This document shows, piece after piece, positions 53,872-62,425 of a DNA stretch of 64,000 nt; the stretch's first letter is position 1; every line of letters starts with the position of its first letter. The stretch comes from Rhodoferax ferrireducens (lineage in GTDB: Bacteria > Pseudomonadota > Gammaproteobacteria > Burkholderiales > Burkholderiaceae_C). The notes under the pieces are model-generated. The model searched no databases. It had not been told where the DNA came from and worked only from the letters and a program-made list of their open reading frames with translations. Position numbers and translations under genes: made by a program. The stretch is from the NCBI GenBank assembly GCA_002083775.1, contig MTEI01000007.1, positions 124,001 through 188,000 of the forward strand, in the 5' to 3' direction.

Positions 53872-56166
53872 TTGAAAATCCCCTCCAAACAACTGATCTG
53901 GCTGATAGCCGCGTTGCTGCTGGCCGGCGTCGGCATGTATTTCGGCCTCTGGTCAAACCACCCCCGGGTGGAAGCGCTGGTGCTGATGGTGTTGCTTGTG
54001 GCCATTTTCCTGATCAAAAGCGCCAGTCATCTGGAAACCCGGCGCCTGCTCGCGGCCCAGGAGGACACCAACCGCCAGTTGCTGCAGGCCACCCGTGAGG
54101 CGCAGGATGGCGCGCAAAAGCTCGCCGTCACCCTCAACTCGATTGGTGACGCCGTGATTGCCACCGATGCCTTGGCGCGCGTGACGCTGCTCAACCCGGT
54201 GGCGCAAAAGCTCACCGGCTGGACGCTGGCGCAGGCGCTGGGGCAGCCGGTGGATGATGTGTTCAAGATCGTCGACAAACTCTCCCGCCAGAGCGCTCCG
54301 GTGCCAGTGATGGCCGCTTTGGCGCACGGCACCAGCCAGGGCCTGGCCAACCATGCGGTGCTGCTCGCTCGCGACGGCTCGGAGTACGACATTGCCGACA
54401 GTTGCGCCCCGATTCGCAACGCCGACGATGTGGTGGTGGGCGCGGTGCTGGTGTTTCGCAATGTGACGGAGGAATACGCCGCCCAGCAGACGCTGCGCAA
54501 AGTGAGCGCGCTGCAAAACGCCATCTTCAACAGCGCCAATTTCTCCAGCATCGCCACCGACGCCAAGGGTGTGATCCAGATCTTTAACGTGGGTGCCGAG
54601 CGCATGCTGGGCTACACCGCGGCTGAGGTGATGAACCAGGTCACCCCCGCCGACATTTCCGACCCCAGCGAGCTGGTGGCGCGCGCCAAGTCGCTGAGCC
54701 ATGAGCTCGACACCGAGATTGCCCCTGGCTTTGACGCCCTGGTGTTCAAGGCCTCGCGCGGCATTGAAGACATCTACGAGCTGACCTACATCCGCAAGGA
54801 TGGCAGCCGCCTGCCTGCCCTGGTGTCGGTCACCGCGCTGCGGGATGAGCTCGACGCCATCATTGGCTACCTGCTGATTGGTACTGACAACACGGCCCGG
54901 CGCGCCGCCGAGGTGGAGCGCGAGCACCTGGACCAGGCCCTGCGCGACAAAAACACCGAGCTGGAAGCCGCCCGCGCCGCCGCCGACAAGGCCAACCAGG
55001 CCAAATCGGAGTTTTTGTCGGGCATGAGCCACGAGCTGCGCTCGCCACTCAACGCCATTCTGGGTTTTGCGCAGCTCATGGAGTCGGGCACACCGCTGCC
55101 CACGGTGTCGCAAAAAGGCAGCATCGACCAGATCTTGCGCGCCGGCTGGTACCTGCTGGACCTGATCAACCAGGTGCTGGACCTGGCGCTGATCGAGTCC
55201 GGGCGGCTGTCGCTGTCGCGCGAACCGGTGTCTTTGCCCGAGGTATTGCAAGACTGCCAGGCGCTCATGGCACCGCAGGCGCTGAAAAAAGACGTGGCGC
55301 TGCATTTTGGCCAGCTGGCGGTGCCGTGTTTTGTGAGCGCTGACAGTACCCGGCTGAAGCAGGTGGTGATCAACCTGTTGAGCAACGCCATCAAGTACAA
55401 CCGCCGGGGTGGCAGCGTGACGGTGACCTGCAGCGAACGCACGGTAGGGCGGCTGCGCATCAGCGTGCAAGACACGGGCGATGGTCTGACCGCCGACAAG
55501 ATGGCGCATTTGTTCCAGCCGTTCAACCGCCTGGGCAAGGAAGGCAGCGACGAACAGGGCACCGGTATTGGCCTGGTGGTGAGCAAACGCCTGGTGGAGC
55601 AAATGGGCGGCGAGCTGGGGGTGATCAGCACCGTGGGTGTGGGCAGCGTGTTCTGGATGGAGCTGGCGCTGATCAGCGCGCCGCAGTTTGATGACGTGAC
55701 CAGCGTGTTGCAGGGGGCCGCCGTTGCCCCCGAATTGAGTGCCCACGGCGTGCGCACCCTGCTGTATGTGGAAGACAACCGCGCCAACATGGAACTGGTA
55801 CAGCAGCTGATTGCCCGCCGACCCGACCTGCGGCTTTTTGGCGCGACAGAAGCCACGCGCGGCATTGCCTTGGCGCGCGAGCACCAGCCCGATGTGATCT
55901 TGCTCGACATCAACCTGCCCGGCATCAGCGGCCTGCAGGCGCTGAAAATCCTGCAGGAGGACGCGTGCACGCAGCACATTCCGGTGCTGGCGCTCAGCGC
56001 CAACGCCATGCCGCGCGACATCGAGCGCGGGCTGGCGGCGGGTTTCATGCGCTACCTGACCAAGCCGATCCGGGTGCCCGAGTTCATGGACGCGCTGGAC
56101 GCCGGGCTGGCCCTGGCGCAGAGCCGCCACCACCCTGGGGTGGCTTGCGAGGCGGACGATGCGTGA
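53872..56166 (+). CDS. PAS hybrid histidine kinase with C-terminal receiver
   Basis: The approximately 764-residue protein has a membrane hairpin at about 7-24 and 33-50, PAS domains at about 75-200 and 210-345, a coiled coil, HisKA with MSHELRSPLNAILGF (phospho-His about 390), HATPase with NLLSNAIKYNRRGG, DTGDGL and GTGIGLVVSK, and a receiver at about 625-750 (LLYVEDN, VILLDINLPG, YLTKP). No ATG starts the domain region; TTG 53872 (KIPSKQLIW...) is taken since it lies after promoter S5, and a longer TTG frame from 53758 would begin within an R1 repeat. It heads an operon with five further genes. Confidence 0.85.
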   Translation: MKIPSKQLIWLIAALLLAGVGMYFGLWSNHPRVEALVLMVLLVAIFLIKSASHLETRRLLAAQEDTNRQLLQATREAQDGAQKLAVTLNSIGDAVIATDALARVTLLNPVAQKLTGWTLAQALGQPVDDVFKIVDKLSRQSAPVPVMAALAHGTSQGLANHAVLLARDGSEYDIADSCAPIRNADDVVVGAVLVFRNVTEEYAAQQTLRKVSALQNAIFNSANFSSIATDAKGVIQIFNVGAERMLGYTAAEVMNQVTPADISDPSELVARAKSLSHELDTEIAPGFDALVFKASRGIEDIYELTYIRKDGSRLPALVSVTALRDELDAIIGYLLIGTDNTARRAAEVEREHLDQALRDKNTELEAARAAADKANQAKSEFLSGMSHELRSPLNAILGFAQLMESGTPLPTVSQKGSIDQILRAGWYLLDLINQVLDLALIESGRLSLSREPVSLPEVLQDCQALMAPQALKKDVALHFGQLAVPCFVSADSTRLKQVVINLLSNAIKYNRRGGSVTVTCSERTVGRLRISVQDTGDGLTADKMAHLFQPFNRLGKEGSDEQGTGIGLVVSKRLVEQMGGELGVISTVGVGSVFWMELALISAPQFDDVTSVLQGAAVAPELSAHGVRTLLYVEDNRANMELVQQLIARRPDLRLFGATEATRGIALAREHQPDVILLDINLPGISGLQALKILQEDACTQHIPVLALSANAMPRDIERGLAAGFMRYLTKPIRVPEFMDALDAGLALAQSRHHPGVACEADDA

Positions 56167-56770
56167 CAAGGCCGATGTGATGGATGCCCGCATCCTGATC
56201 GTGGATGACAAGGGTGCCAACGTGCTGTTGCTGGAGCAGGTGCTGCAAGCCCTGGGCTACCGGCAGCTGATGTCGACCCAAGACCCTTTTGCGGTGTGTG
56301 CGCTGCACCGCGCGCTGATGTTCCTGGACCTGGACCAGTTCAAACAGCTCAACGACACGCAGGGCCATGACGTGGGCGACCTGCTGCTGCAACAGTTGAG
56401 CACGCGCTTGCTGCTGTGTGCGCGCGAAGGTGACTGTGTGGCCCGTTTTGGTGGCGACGAGTTTGTGGTGCTGCTTGATGCTTTGGGCCAGCTCGAGCGT
56501 GACGCTACCTTGCAGGCCGACTCGGTAGCGCAGAAAATTTTGCAGCAGATGCGCCAGAGCTTTGACCTGCTGGGGCAGCGCTTTGACAGCTCGCTGAGCA
56601 TTGGCGCGGTGATTTTTCTCGGTGCTGCCGAGCCAGCGGCTGACTTGCTTAAAAAGGCCGATCTGGCCATGTACCGTGCCAAGACCATGGGGCGCGGACA
56701 GGTGTGTTTTTTTGACGCCATCAAGCACACAGAATTTAAGCCAAATCGGCCTCTAGCCCTTATTCCTTAA
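56159..56770 (+). CDS. Chimeric receiver-GGDEF remnant (internal in-frame deletion)
   Basis: The 203-residue protein begins with the first 45 residues of a receiver (ARILIVDDKGANVLLLEQVL...VCALHR) and passes straight into the middle of a GGDEF domain (ALMFLDLDQFKQLNDTQGHDVGD). The phospho-acceptor Asp and the rest of the receiver, any linker and the start of GGDEF are absent. The GGDEF motif RFGGDEF and REGD site remain. The gene at 58824 keeps the same VCALHR segment but continues into NAYDLILLDLQMPDMDG, showing what is lost. Its last residues (PLALIP) and stop lie in an R1 repeat. Cyclase activity is doubtful. Confidence 0.8.
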   Translation: MRDKADVMDARILIVDDKGANVLLLEQVLQALGYRQLMSTQDPFAVCALHRALMFLDLDQFKQLNDTQGHDVGDLLLQQLSTRLLLCAREGDCVARFGGDEFVVLLDALGQLERDATLQADSVAQKILQQMRQSFDLLGQRFDSSLSIGAVIFLGAAEPAADLLKKADLAMYRAKTMGRGQVCFFDAIKHTEFKPNRPLALIP

Positions 56771-56787
56771 GGGCTGATAGCTATGAA
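56735..56787. repeat. R1 repeat copy that supplies a stop codon
   Basis: The sequence GGCCTCTAGCCCTTATTCCT continues with TAAGGGCTGATAGCTATGAA. It encodes the C-terminal PLALIP and TAA of the chimeric gene. Confidence 0.9.
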
Positions 56788-56801
56788 TAAAGGAATTCCT
56801 T

Positions 56802-58169
56802 TTGAATCCTGACAGCCAGCCACCTGCCATGCCTGAGGTCACCGAAGACGGCGTGATCTCGGTGCGGGCGCTCCAGTCTTTGCGCCGCCGGGCGCAAGAC
56901 CGGCAACAGCTCAAGGTGGCACTGCCGCTGGATATGCTCGATGAGATGAAGCCCGAAGACGCGCAGCTGCTGTTTCATGAACTGCGCGTGCACCAAATTG
57001 AGCTGGAGTTGCAAAACGAGGAGTTGCGCCGCATCCACCGCGAGCTGGACGCCGCCCGTGAGCGCTACTTTGACCTGTATGACATGGCCCCCGTGGGCTA
57101 TTGCACGGTCACAACGCAAGGCCAGATTCTGGAGGCCAACCTGACCGCTGCCACGCTGCTGGGCGTGACCCGCAGCGCCCTGACCCGGCTGCGCCTGACC
57201 CACTTCATGCCGCTGGCGCAGCGGCAGATTTTTGAGCAGTGCAGCGCGTTGCTGGACACCTCCGGGCAGACGCAAAGCTGCGAGCTGCAGATGCTGACCA
57301 GCGCGGGTCAGCCGGTGTGGGTGCAACTGGTGGCCAACATGGCCCGCGATGCCGCTGGTGACACCGTTTTGCGGGTGATGTTTCGCGACGTGTCAGACCG
57401 GGTGCGGCTGGACGCTGCCTTGCAGACCAAAAACGCCGAGCTGGACAAGGCACGCCAGGCGGCGAACAAGGCCAACAACGCCAAATCAGACTTTCTGACC
57501 AGCATGAGCCACGAGCTGCGCTCGCCGCTGAACGCCATTCTGGGCTTTGCCCAGCTGATGGAAGCGGGCTCGCCACCGCCCACCCCGGCGCAAAAGTCGG
57601 CCATCGACCAGATCATCCACGGCGGCTGGTACCTGCTGGACCTGGTGAACGAAATTCTGGACCTGGCCAGCGTCGAGTCGGGCCAGTTGGCGCTGGTCAT
57701 GGCCACCGAATCGCTGGCCGAGATGCTGGCCGACTGCCAGACCATGATCGAGCCGCAAGCTGCCGCCGCCGGCATTGCCATCCGGTTTCCGGAGTTGGCG
57801 CAACCCATGCGGGTGCAGGCCGACCGCCGCCGTTTCAAGCAGGTGGTGATCAATCTGCTGTCCAACGCCATCAAATACAACCGGCAGCAAGGCACCGTCA
57901 CGGTGACCTGCCTGGTGTGCGCGCCAGGGCGCGTGCGCCTGAGCGTGCAGGACGACGGCCGCGGCCTGAGCCCGGAGCAGCTGGCGAACCTGTTTCAGCC
58001 TTTCAACCGGCTGGGTCAGGAGAGCGGGCCCCAAGTGGGTACCGGCATTGGCCTGGTGGTGAGCAAGCGCCTGATCGAGATGATGGGCGGCAGCGTGGGC
58101 GTGACCAGCCGGGTGGGGGTGGGCAGTGTGTTCTGGTTTGAGTTGGCCCTGTCCAGCCCGATGCCGTGA
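56802..58169 (+). CDS. Soluble PAS histidine kinase
   Basis: The 455-residue protein starts with a coiled coil (about 40-85), has a PAS domain at about 88-205, then HisKA with MSHELRSPLNAILGF (His about 240) and HATPase with NLLSNAIKYNRQQG, DDGRGLS and GTGIGLVVSK. There is no receiver, unlike the kinase at 53872, to which its kinase core is clearly paralogous. Start TTG 56802 has AAAGGAAT upstream; ATG 56829 is possible. It overlaps the CheB-like gene by four bases (GTGA). Confidence 0.9.
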   Translation: MNPDSQPPAMPEVTEDGVISVRALQSLRRRAQDRQQLKVALPLDMLDEMKPEDAQLLFHELRVHQIELELQNEELRRIHRELDAARERYFDLYDMAPVGYCTVTTQGQILEANLTAATLLGVTRSALTRLRLTHFMPLAQRQIFEQCSALLDTSGQTQSCELQMLTSAGQPVWVQLVANMARDAAGDTVLRVMFRDVSDRVRLDAALQTKNAELDKARQAANKANNAKSDFLTSMSHELRSPLNAILGFAQLMEAGSPPPTPAQKSAIDQIIHGGWYLLDLVNEILDLASVESGQLALVMATESLAEMLADCQTMIEPQAAAAGIAIRFPELAQPMRVQADRRRFKQVVINLLSNAIKYNRQQGTVTVTCLVCAPGRVRLSVQDDGRGLSPEQLANLFQPFNRLGQESGPQVGTGIGLVVSKRLIEMMGGSVGVTSRVGVGSVFWFELALSSPMP

Positions 58170-58753
58170 AAGAATTTCCGATTGTGTGTGTGGGTGGCTC
58201 GGCGGGCGGGCTCGATGCCTACATTCGCCTGCTGAAAAACCTGCCGCCCGACATGGGTGTGGCGATTGTCATCGTCAACCACCTGACGCTGTTTGCCACC
58301 CAGTTGCATGAAGTGTTGCTGCGATTCTCCAGCATGCCGGTAGCGCTGATCACCGACCAGATGCAGGTGGTTCCCAACCAGGTGTACGTGATTCCGTCCA
58401 ACCGCGACCTGCATGTGCAGGACGGTGTGTTTCGGCTCCAACCGATCTCCAAACCTTACGGCTGGCCCGATGTGATCACGGTGTTTTTGCGCTCCTTGTC
58501 GCAAAACTGGACCGGCCACCTGGTTGCGGTGATTGTCTCGGGCTACGACGGTGACGGCGCCGCAGCGCTGTGTGGCATCCGCGAGGCGGGTGGCATCACC
58601 ATCGCCCAGAAGCCCGCCACCGCCAGCCAGCCGGACATGCCGCAAAGCGCTATTGAGAGTGGCTGTATTGACTTTGTGCTCTCGCCAGAGGACATTGCCG
58701 AGCAGCTTGTGCGGATTGCCCGGGGCAACCCGGAAAGTGTTGAGTTGTTATAA
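58166..58753 (+). CDS. Stand-alone CheB-type methylesterase domain
   Basis: The 195-residue protein has CheB catalytic residues Ser in CVGGSAGGL (about 12), His in IVNHLTLF (about 40) and Asp in SGYDGDGAAAL (about 128). There is no receiver domain. Such solo CheB domains are found with the sensory type of CheB-CheR fusions (compare the protein at 41161-44283) and may act on proteins other than chemoreceptors. GTG start overlapping the kinase stop, so the two are translationally coupled. Confidence 0.87.
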   Translation: MKEFPIVCVGGSAGGLDAYIRLLKNLPPDMGVAIVIVNHLTLFATQLHEVLLRFSSMPVALITDQMQVVPNQVYVIPSNRDLHVQDGVFRLQPISKPYGWPDVITVFLRSLSQNWTGHLVAVIVSGYDGDGAAALCGIREAGGITIAQKPATASQPDMPQSAIESGCIDFVLSPEDIAEQLVRIARGNPESVELL

Positions 58754-58799
58754 GAAATCAGGCTCTAGCCCTTATACCTAAAGGGCTGATAGCTATTAT
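58753..58799. repeat. R1 repeat copy
   Basis: The sequence AGGCTCTAGCCCTTATACCT continues with AAAGGGCTGATAGCTATTAT. It lies between the CheB-like and receiver-PAS genes and overlaps the CheB stop. Confidence 0.92.
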
Positions 58800-58823
58800 T
58801 AGTGAAGTCTTGGAGAAACCAGT

Positions 58824-59645
58824 ATGAACTTGTCTGTGGATATTCTTGCCGCCAACATCCTGATCGTGGACGACCAGCCCGCGAACGTGCAGCTGCTGCA
58901 GCAGCTGCTGAGCGAAGCCGGTTACACCCATGTCAGCGCCACCATGAACCCCGAGGAGGTGTGTGCGCTGCACCGAAAAAACGCCTACGACCTGATTTTG
59001 TTGGACCTGCAAATGCCCGATATGGACGGTTTTGCGGTGATGGAGGGCCTGAAAACCAACACAGCCGACAGTTATCTGCCGGTGATTGTGCTCACCGCCC
59101 AACCCGGCCACAAGCTGCGCGCGCTGCAGTCGGGGGCCAAAGATTTCATCAGCAAGCCATTTGATCTGGTGGAGGTGAAAACCCGTATCCACAACATGCT
59201 CGAAGTGCGCCTGCTGTACAAAAAGCTCGACAACTACAACCAGGAGCTGGAAGCTACCGTGGCCGAGCGCACCGCCGAGCTGCGTGAGAGCGAGGCACGT
59301 TACCGCAGCCTGACTGAGCTGGCTTCCGACTGGTATTGGGAGCAGGACGAAAACGGGCATTTCACCAAGGTGTCTGGCCCGGTGCTGGAAATGTTGGGTA
59401 TTCAGGTGGCACCCCTGGCGGGTAGCACCGACCCGGTGCCGCGGGGTGGCTGGAACGAGGCCGAGCGTGACAAGCTGCGCCACACCATTGCCGAGCGCCA
59501 GCCGTTTCTGGACTACGTGTTTCGCCGTGTGGGGGCCGATGGCAGCCAGCAGGCGTTTCAGGTCAGCGGCGAGCCGATGTTTGACCGCCACAGCCGGTTT
59601 ATCGGCTACCGCGGCATTGGCGTGGAACTGACCTCAAAACATTAA
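58824..59645 (+). CDS. Receiver-PAS protein without output domain
   Basis: The 273-residue protein has an intact receiver at about 8-130 (LIVDDQ, LILLDLQMPDMDG with the phospho-acceptor, VLTAQPG, ISKPFD), a coiled coil at about 130-155 and a PAS domain at about 160-270. It ends after PAS, so it probably acts by protein contact, as a switch or relay for the kinases upstream or for the Crp/Fnr protein just downstream. Confidence 0.9.
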   Translation: MNLSVDILAANILIVDDQPANVQLLQQLLSEAGYTHVSATMNPEEVCALHRKNAYDLILLDLQMPDMDGFAVMEGLKTNTADSYLPVIVLTAQPGHKLRALQSGAKDFISKPFDLVEVKTRIHNMLEVRLLYKKLDNYNQELEATVAERTAELRESEARYRSLTELASDWYWEQDENGHFTKVSGPVLEMLGIQVAPLAGSTDPVPRGGWNEAERDKLRHTIAERQPFLDYVFRRVGADGSQQAFQVSGEPMFDRHSRFIGYRGIGVELTSKH

Positions 59646-59666
59646 AAAAATGCAAGGGAGATGCGT

Positions 59667-60389
59667 ATGTCATTGCCTGTAACCCACAACCAGAACTATT
59701 TGCTGGCAGCGTTGCCCGCCGCTGACCTGGCGCTGCTGAGCCCGCACCTGGAACTGGTGCCATTGCCGTTGGGCCAGATGCTGTTTGAGCCCGGCAGCCA
59801 GATGCGCCATGCCTACTTTCCGACCACCAGCATCGTCTCGCTGCACTATGTGACCGAGTCCGGCGCCTCGGCCGAAACCGCCGGTGTCGGCAATGAAGGC
59901 GTGGTGGGTGTGTCGCTGTTCATGGGCGGCGACACCACCTCGAGCTCGGCGGTGGTGCAAACCGCCGGCCAAGCCTGGCGGCTGGACCGCCACACGCTCA
60001 AGGACGAGTTCAACCGCGGTGGCGCCTTGCAGCGTCTGCTGCTGCGCTACACCCAGGCGCTGATGACGCAAATGGCCCAAACCGCCGTATGCAACCGGCA
60101 CCACTCGGTCGAGCAGCAACTCTGCCGCTGGCTGCTGCTCACCCTGGACCGCCTGCCCGACCGCGAGCTGGTCATGACCCAGGAACTGGTGGCCAGCATG
60201 CTCGGCGTGCGCCGCGAAAGCGTCACCGACGCCGCCGGGCGCTTGCAGCAGGCCGGTTACATCCGCTACCGGCGCGGCCACATCGGTGTGCTGGACCGCG
60301 CCGGACTGGAGCGCAGCGTGTGCGAGTGTTATGGCGTGGTCAAGAAAGAGCTGGACCGGCTGCTGAGTGACGTCAAGCGCACGCAGTAG
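59667..60389 (+). CDS. Crp/Fnr-family transcriptional regulator
   Basis: The 240-residue protein has a cyclic-nucleotide-binding-like beta-roll (about 20-145: LELVPLPLGQMLFEPGSQMRHAYFP) and a C-terminal winged helix. The recognition helix lies in MTQELVASMLGVRRESVTDAAGRLQ. The cNMP-binding RxA-type residues are absent and there is no FeS cysteine cluster, so the effector is unknown. The start at 59667 is preferred because GGGAG lies seven bases before; ATG 59661 is too close. It ends the signalling operon. It is my candidate for the dyad sites S1-S6b, inferred from site geometry. Confidence 0.9.
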   Translation: MSLPVTHNQNYLLAALPAADLALLSPHLELVPLPLGQMLFEPGSQMRHAYFPTTSIVSLHYVTESGASAETAGVGNEGVVGVSLFMGGDTTSSSAVVQTAGQAWRLDRHTLKDEFNRGGALQRLLLRYTQALMTQMAQTAVCNRHHSVEQQLCRWLLLTLDRLPDRELVMTQELVASMLGVRRESVTDAAGRLQQAGYIRYRRGHIGVLDRAGLERSVCECYGVVKKELDRLLSDVKRTQ

Positions 60390-60399
60390 CAGCGCCAAC

Positions 60400-60786
60400 T
60401 CATACCAAAATGATGGTGTCGCTGTACAGCGCGATTTTTGCGTCATGGGTGATCAGGCGCATGGGTTCAGACAGCGCTTGGGCAACCAAAATGCGGTCAA
60501 AAGGGTCTTGATGGTGCGCTGGCAAGTTTTCAACGACGGTGGCGTGTGCAGCGTCAATGGGCAGGTTCCGGTAGCCTGACTGTTTGAAAAATTCAAGGGC
60601 TTGTTGACTGGATATCGGCATGTCGCCGCGACCCAGAGCGCGCTTGATCGCAATTTCCCAGACGCTGGCCGCACTCACCCAAACAAAGTTGTCCGGCGAA
60701 GCAATCAACTCACGGGCAAGTGGCGAGAGTTTGGGGTCGTCTGTAATCGCCCAAAGTGCGATGTGCGTGTCGAGCAGCAAGTTCAT
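60400..60786 (-). CDS. PIN-domain toxin (VapC-like)
   Basis: The 128-residue PIN domain has Asp in LLLDTHIALWA (residues 4-6), Glu in SVWEIAIK, Asp in HHQDPFDRILVAQA and the last Asp in LITHDAKIALY, so the four acidic residues are kept. It is of the PIN_YacL/VapC type often paired with Phd antitoxins. It overlaps the antitoxin gene by four bases. Confidence 0.9.
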   Translation of the reverse strand: MNLLLDTHIALWAITDDPKLSPLARELIASPDNFVWVSAASVWEIAIKRALGRGDMPISSQQALEFFKQSGYRNLPIDAAHATVVENLPAHHQDPFDRILVAQALSEPMRLITHDAKIALYSDTIILV

Positions 60787-61031
60787 GCCGATAGGCTGCC
60801 CAAAAAGAGGGTCGCCACTTCATCGTTGTGCGCATCAATGTTGTCAGGCACGACAAATTGCCCCTTGGCAATGCCAAGGCGGTGCTGCAGCGGGAAGGCG
60901 TTGATCGACACCAGCCGCGCCGCCGGACGGCCATTGCGGGCAATCACAATTTCGCGTTCTGCGCCCTGCTCAATCAGATCCACCAATCGCGACAGGGTTG
61001 ATTTGGCTTCCAGCATGTTGACAGTTTGCAT
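60783..61031 (-). CDS. Phd/YefM-family antitoxin
   Basis: The 82-residue protein has the Phd/YefM fold start QTVNMLEAKSTLSRLVDLIEQG and the IVIARNGRPAARLVSI hairpin. The C-terminal tail should bind the PIN toxin. Start ATG 61031 has an AGGAG site; the longer frame adds ten residues. A promoter with a repeated GACTAG operator lies upstream. Confidence 0.9.
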   Translation of the reverse strand: MQTVNMLEAKSTLSRLVDLIEQGAEREIVIARNGRPAARLVSINAFPLQHRLGIAKGQFVVPDNIDAHNDEVATLFLGSLSA

Positions 61032-61072
61032 AGTTTCTCCTGGATTCAACCAGTGCAACATGGCACTAGCTT

Positions 61073-61101
61073 AGTCTAGTCTGGCTAAACTAGTCTGTCA
61101 A
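61073..61101 (-). promoter_or_regulatory. Promoter and operator of the Phd-PIN pair
   Basis: On the minus strand TTGACA and TAGACT lie 17 bases apart. Between and around them GACTAG occurs twice, 14 bp apart, plus related TTTAGCC and ACTAAG segments. This is suited to autorepression by the antitoxin. Confidence 0.75.
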
Positions 61102-61230
61102 AGGCGATAGCAAAAACAAGCGCTGTCGACTTTCAAAATGAGCGGGGCGCCGCGCCAGATCACTTTGAATCGCGCTTGGGGCAGGGCACAGTCAGTCAGT
61201 CAGACCAAACCAAATCGGAATTTGATTGGG

Positions 61231-61713
61231 TCAATAGCGGCGCAGCGTGCCGTTGTCAATCTGCACCCTGTCACCCACGCGGATGTCGGTGCTGGTGGTC
61301 TGGGTATAGGTCTGGTAACTGCCGTTGCTCAGTCGCACGGTGAACTGGTAAGCGTTGACCAACTGGGTGGCCTGGTTGTTGTTTTCAAGCGCATGCCCTG
61401 CATATGCGCCGCCTGCAGCTCCCAAAACCGTAGCGGCGGTGTTGCCACTGCCGCCACCCACCTGATGCCCGAGAATGCCGCCCACCACGGCGCCAGCAAT
61501 GGTGCCTGCGCCCACCGTGCCGGAGCCGGTCGCCACTTGCTGCTGGACCAGGTCAATGGACTGCACCACACCGTATTGCGTGTAAGCCGCACTGGTTTGC
61601 GGCAGGGCGTTGCCGGTCGGGTTGGCGGGGGCCTGGCCGTTGGCGCAGGCACCAAGGATCAGCAGCGTGGATACGCCGAGAACGGCTTGAAAATTTCTTT
61701 GAATGGTGTTCAT
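61231..61713 (-). CDS. Glycine-zipper outer-membrane lipoprotein (SlyB-like)
   Basis: The 160-residue protein has a lipobox ILGAC (Cys about 23), a segment YGVVQSIDLVQQQ typical of SlyB-like proteins, a glycine zipper (GAGTIAGAVVGGILGHQVGGGSGN) at about 68-91 and a small beta-rich C-terminal domain (YQFTVRLSNGSYQTYTQ). It begins 12 bp after the BON gene and so belongs with dyad site S6. Confidence 0.9.
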   Translation of the reverse strand: MNTIQRNFQAVLGVSTLLILGACANGQAPANPTGNALPQTSAAYTQYGVVQSIDLVQQQVATGSGTVGAGTIAGAVVGGILGHQVGGGSGNTAATVLGAAGGAYAGHALENNNQATQLVNAYQFTVRLSNGSYQTYTQTTSTDIRVGDRVQIDNGTLRRY

Positions 61714-61725
61714 GGGGTGCTCCGG

Positions 61726-62307
61726 TTATTTCTTCAAACTCATGTCGTTGGCGACTTGGGAGACGCCTTCAACGCCGCGGGCCACCTCGGCGGCCCGGTC
61801 CATCTGGCCCTGGTTGTTGACAAAGCCGCTGAGCTGCACCTCGCCTTTGCGGGTGGTCACGGTGATGTCCAGGCCGTTGATGCTGGCATCTGCCAGCAGG
61901 GCGGACTTGACCTGGGTGGTGATCACGCTGTCGTCAATCTTGTTGCCGACCGTGGTGGCCGCGCCTTCTTTGAGGCTGAGCTTGTTGAGCACGCTGGTCA
62001 CGCCTTCAATACCTTTGGTCACCGCCAAAGCCTGGTCAACCTGGCCCTGATTGGCGACAAAGCCGCTCAGCATGACTTCGCCCTTGCGGGTTTCGACCTG
62101 AATGTCGAAACCTTTGATGTCGATGTGGTCGAGCAATGCGGTCTTGACGCGGGTGGTGACCACGCTGTCGTCTATTTCGGTGCCGACCGAGATGGTCGGT
62201 GCCGGGGTGCCGGTGGTGTCGACAGTTTTACTGCACGCCACCATGGAAATCACCATCACGCCTGCCACGGTGGTGGTCACGATGCGCAGGCCAAGCGGGT
62301 TGTTCAT
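61726..62307 (-). CDS. BON-domain lipoprotein
   Basis: The 193-residue protein has a lipobox SMVAC (Cys about 25) and two BON domains in tandem (about 45-110 and 118-190), each with the D-x-S-V-T/I pattern, TRKGEVxLSGFV and GIEGV/GVEGV. BON proteins bind phospholipid surfaces and are induced by osmotic stress. Start ATG 62307; the longer frame is not preferred. Dyad site S6 is 38 bp upstream. Confidence 0.93.
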   Translation of the reverse strand: MNNPLGLRIVTTTVAGVMVISMVACSKTVDTTGTPAPTISVGTEIDDSVVTTRVKTALLDHIDIKGFDIQVETRKGEVMLSGFVANQGQVDQALAVTKGIEGVTSVLNKLSLKEGAATTVGNKIDDSVITTQVKSALLADASINGLDITVTTRKGEVQLSGFVNNQGQMDRAAEVARGVEGVSQVANDMSLKK

Positions 62308-62344
62308 AAAAAATCTCCAATATGAAAGTAGGGAACCAAGCTCG

Positions 62345-62386
62345 ACTTTGGCCCAATGTGTCGGTGCTGTCGGTGCGACAGCGAAC
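62345..62386 (-). promoter_or_regulatory. Dyad-promoter site S6 (before BON gene)
   Basis: On the minus strand the dyad GTTCG-CTGT-CGCAC is followed by CGAC, 18 bases and CAAAGT. Confidence 0.7.
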
Positions 62387-62425
62387 CTTGGGCACCCATG
62401 TTGGGTGCGCCAAGCCTGTAGGTGT

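Noticed and set aside
53953..56220. A 755-codon minus-strand frame
   Set aside because: Antisense of the hybrid kinase gene; the plus strand has all kinase and receiver motifs.
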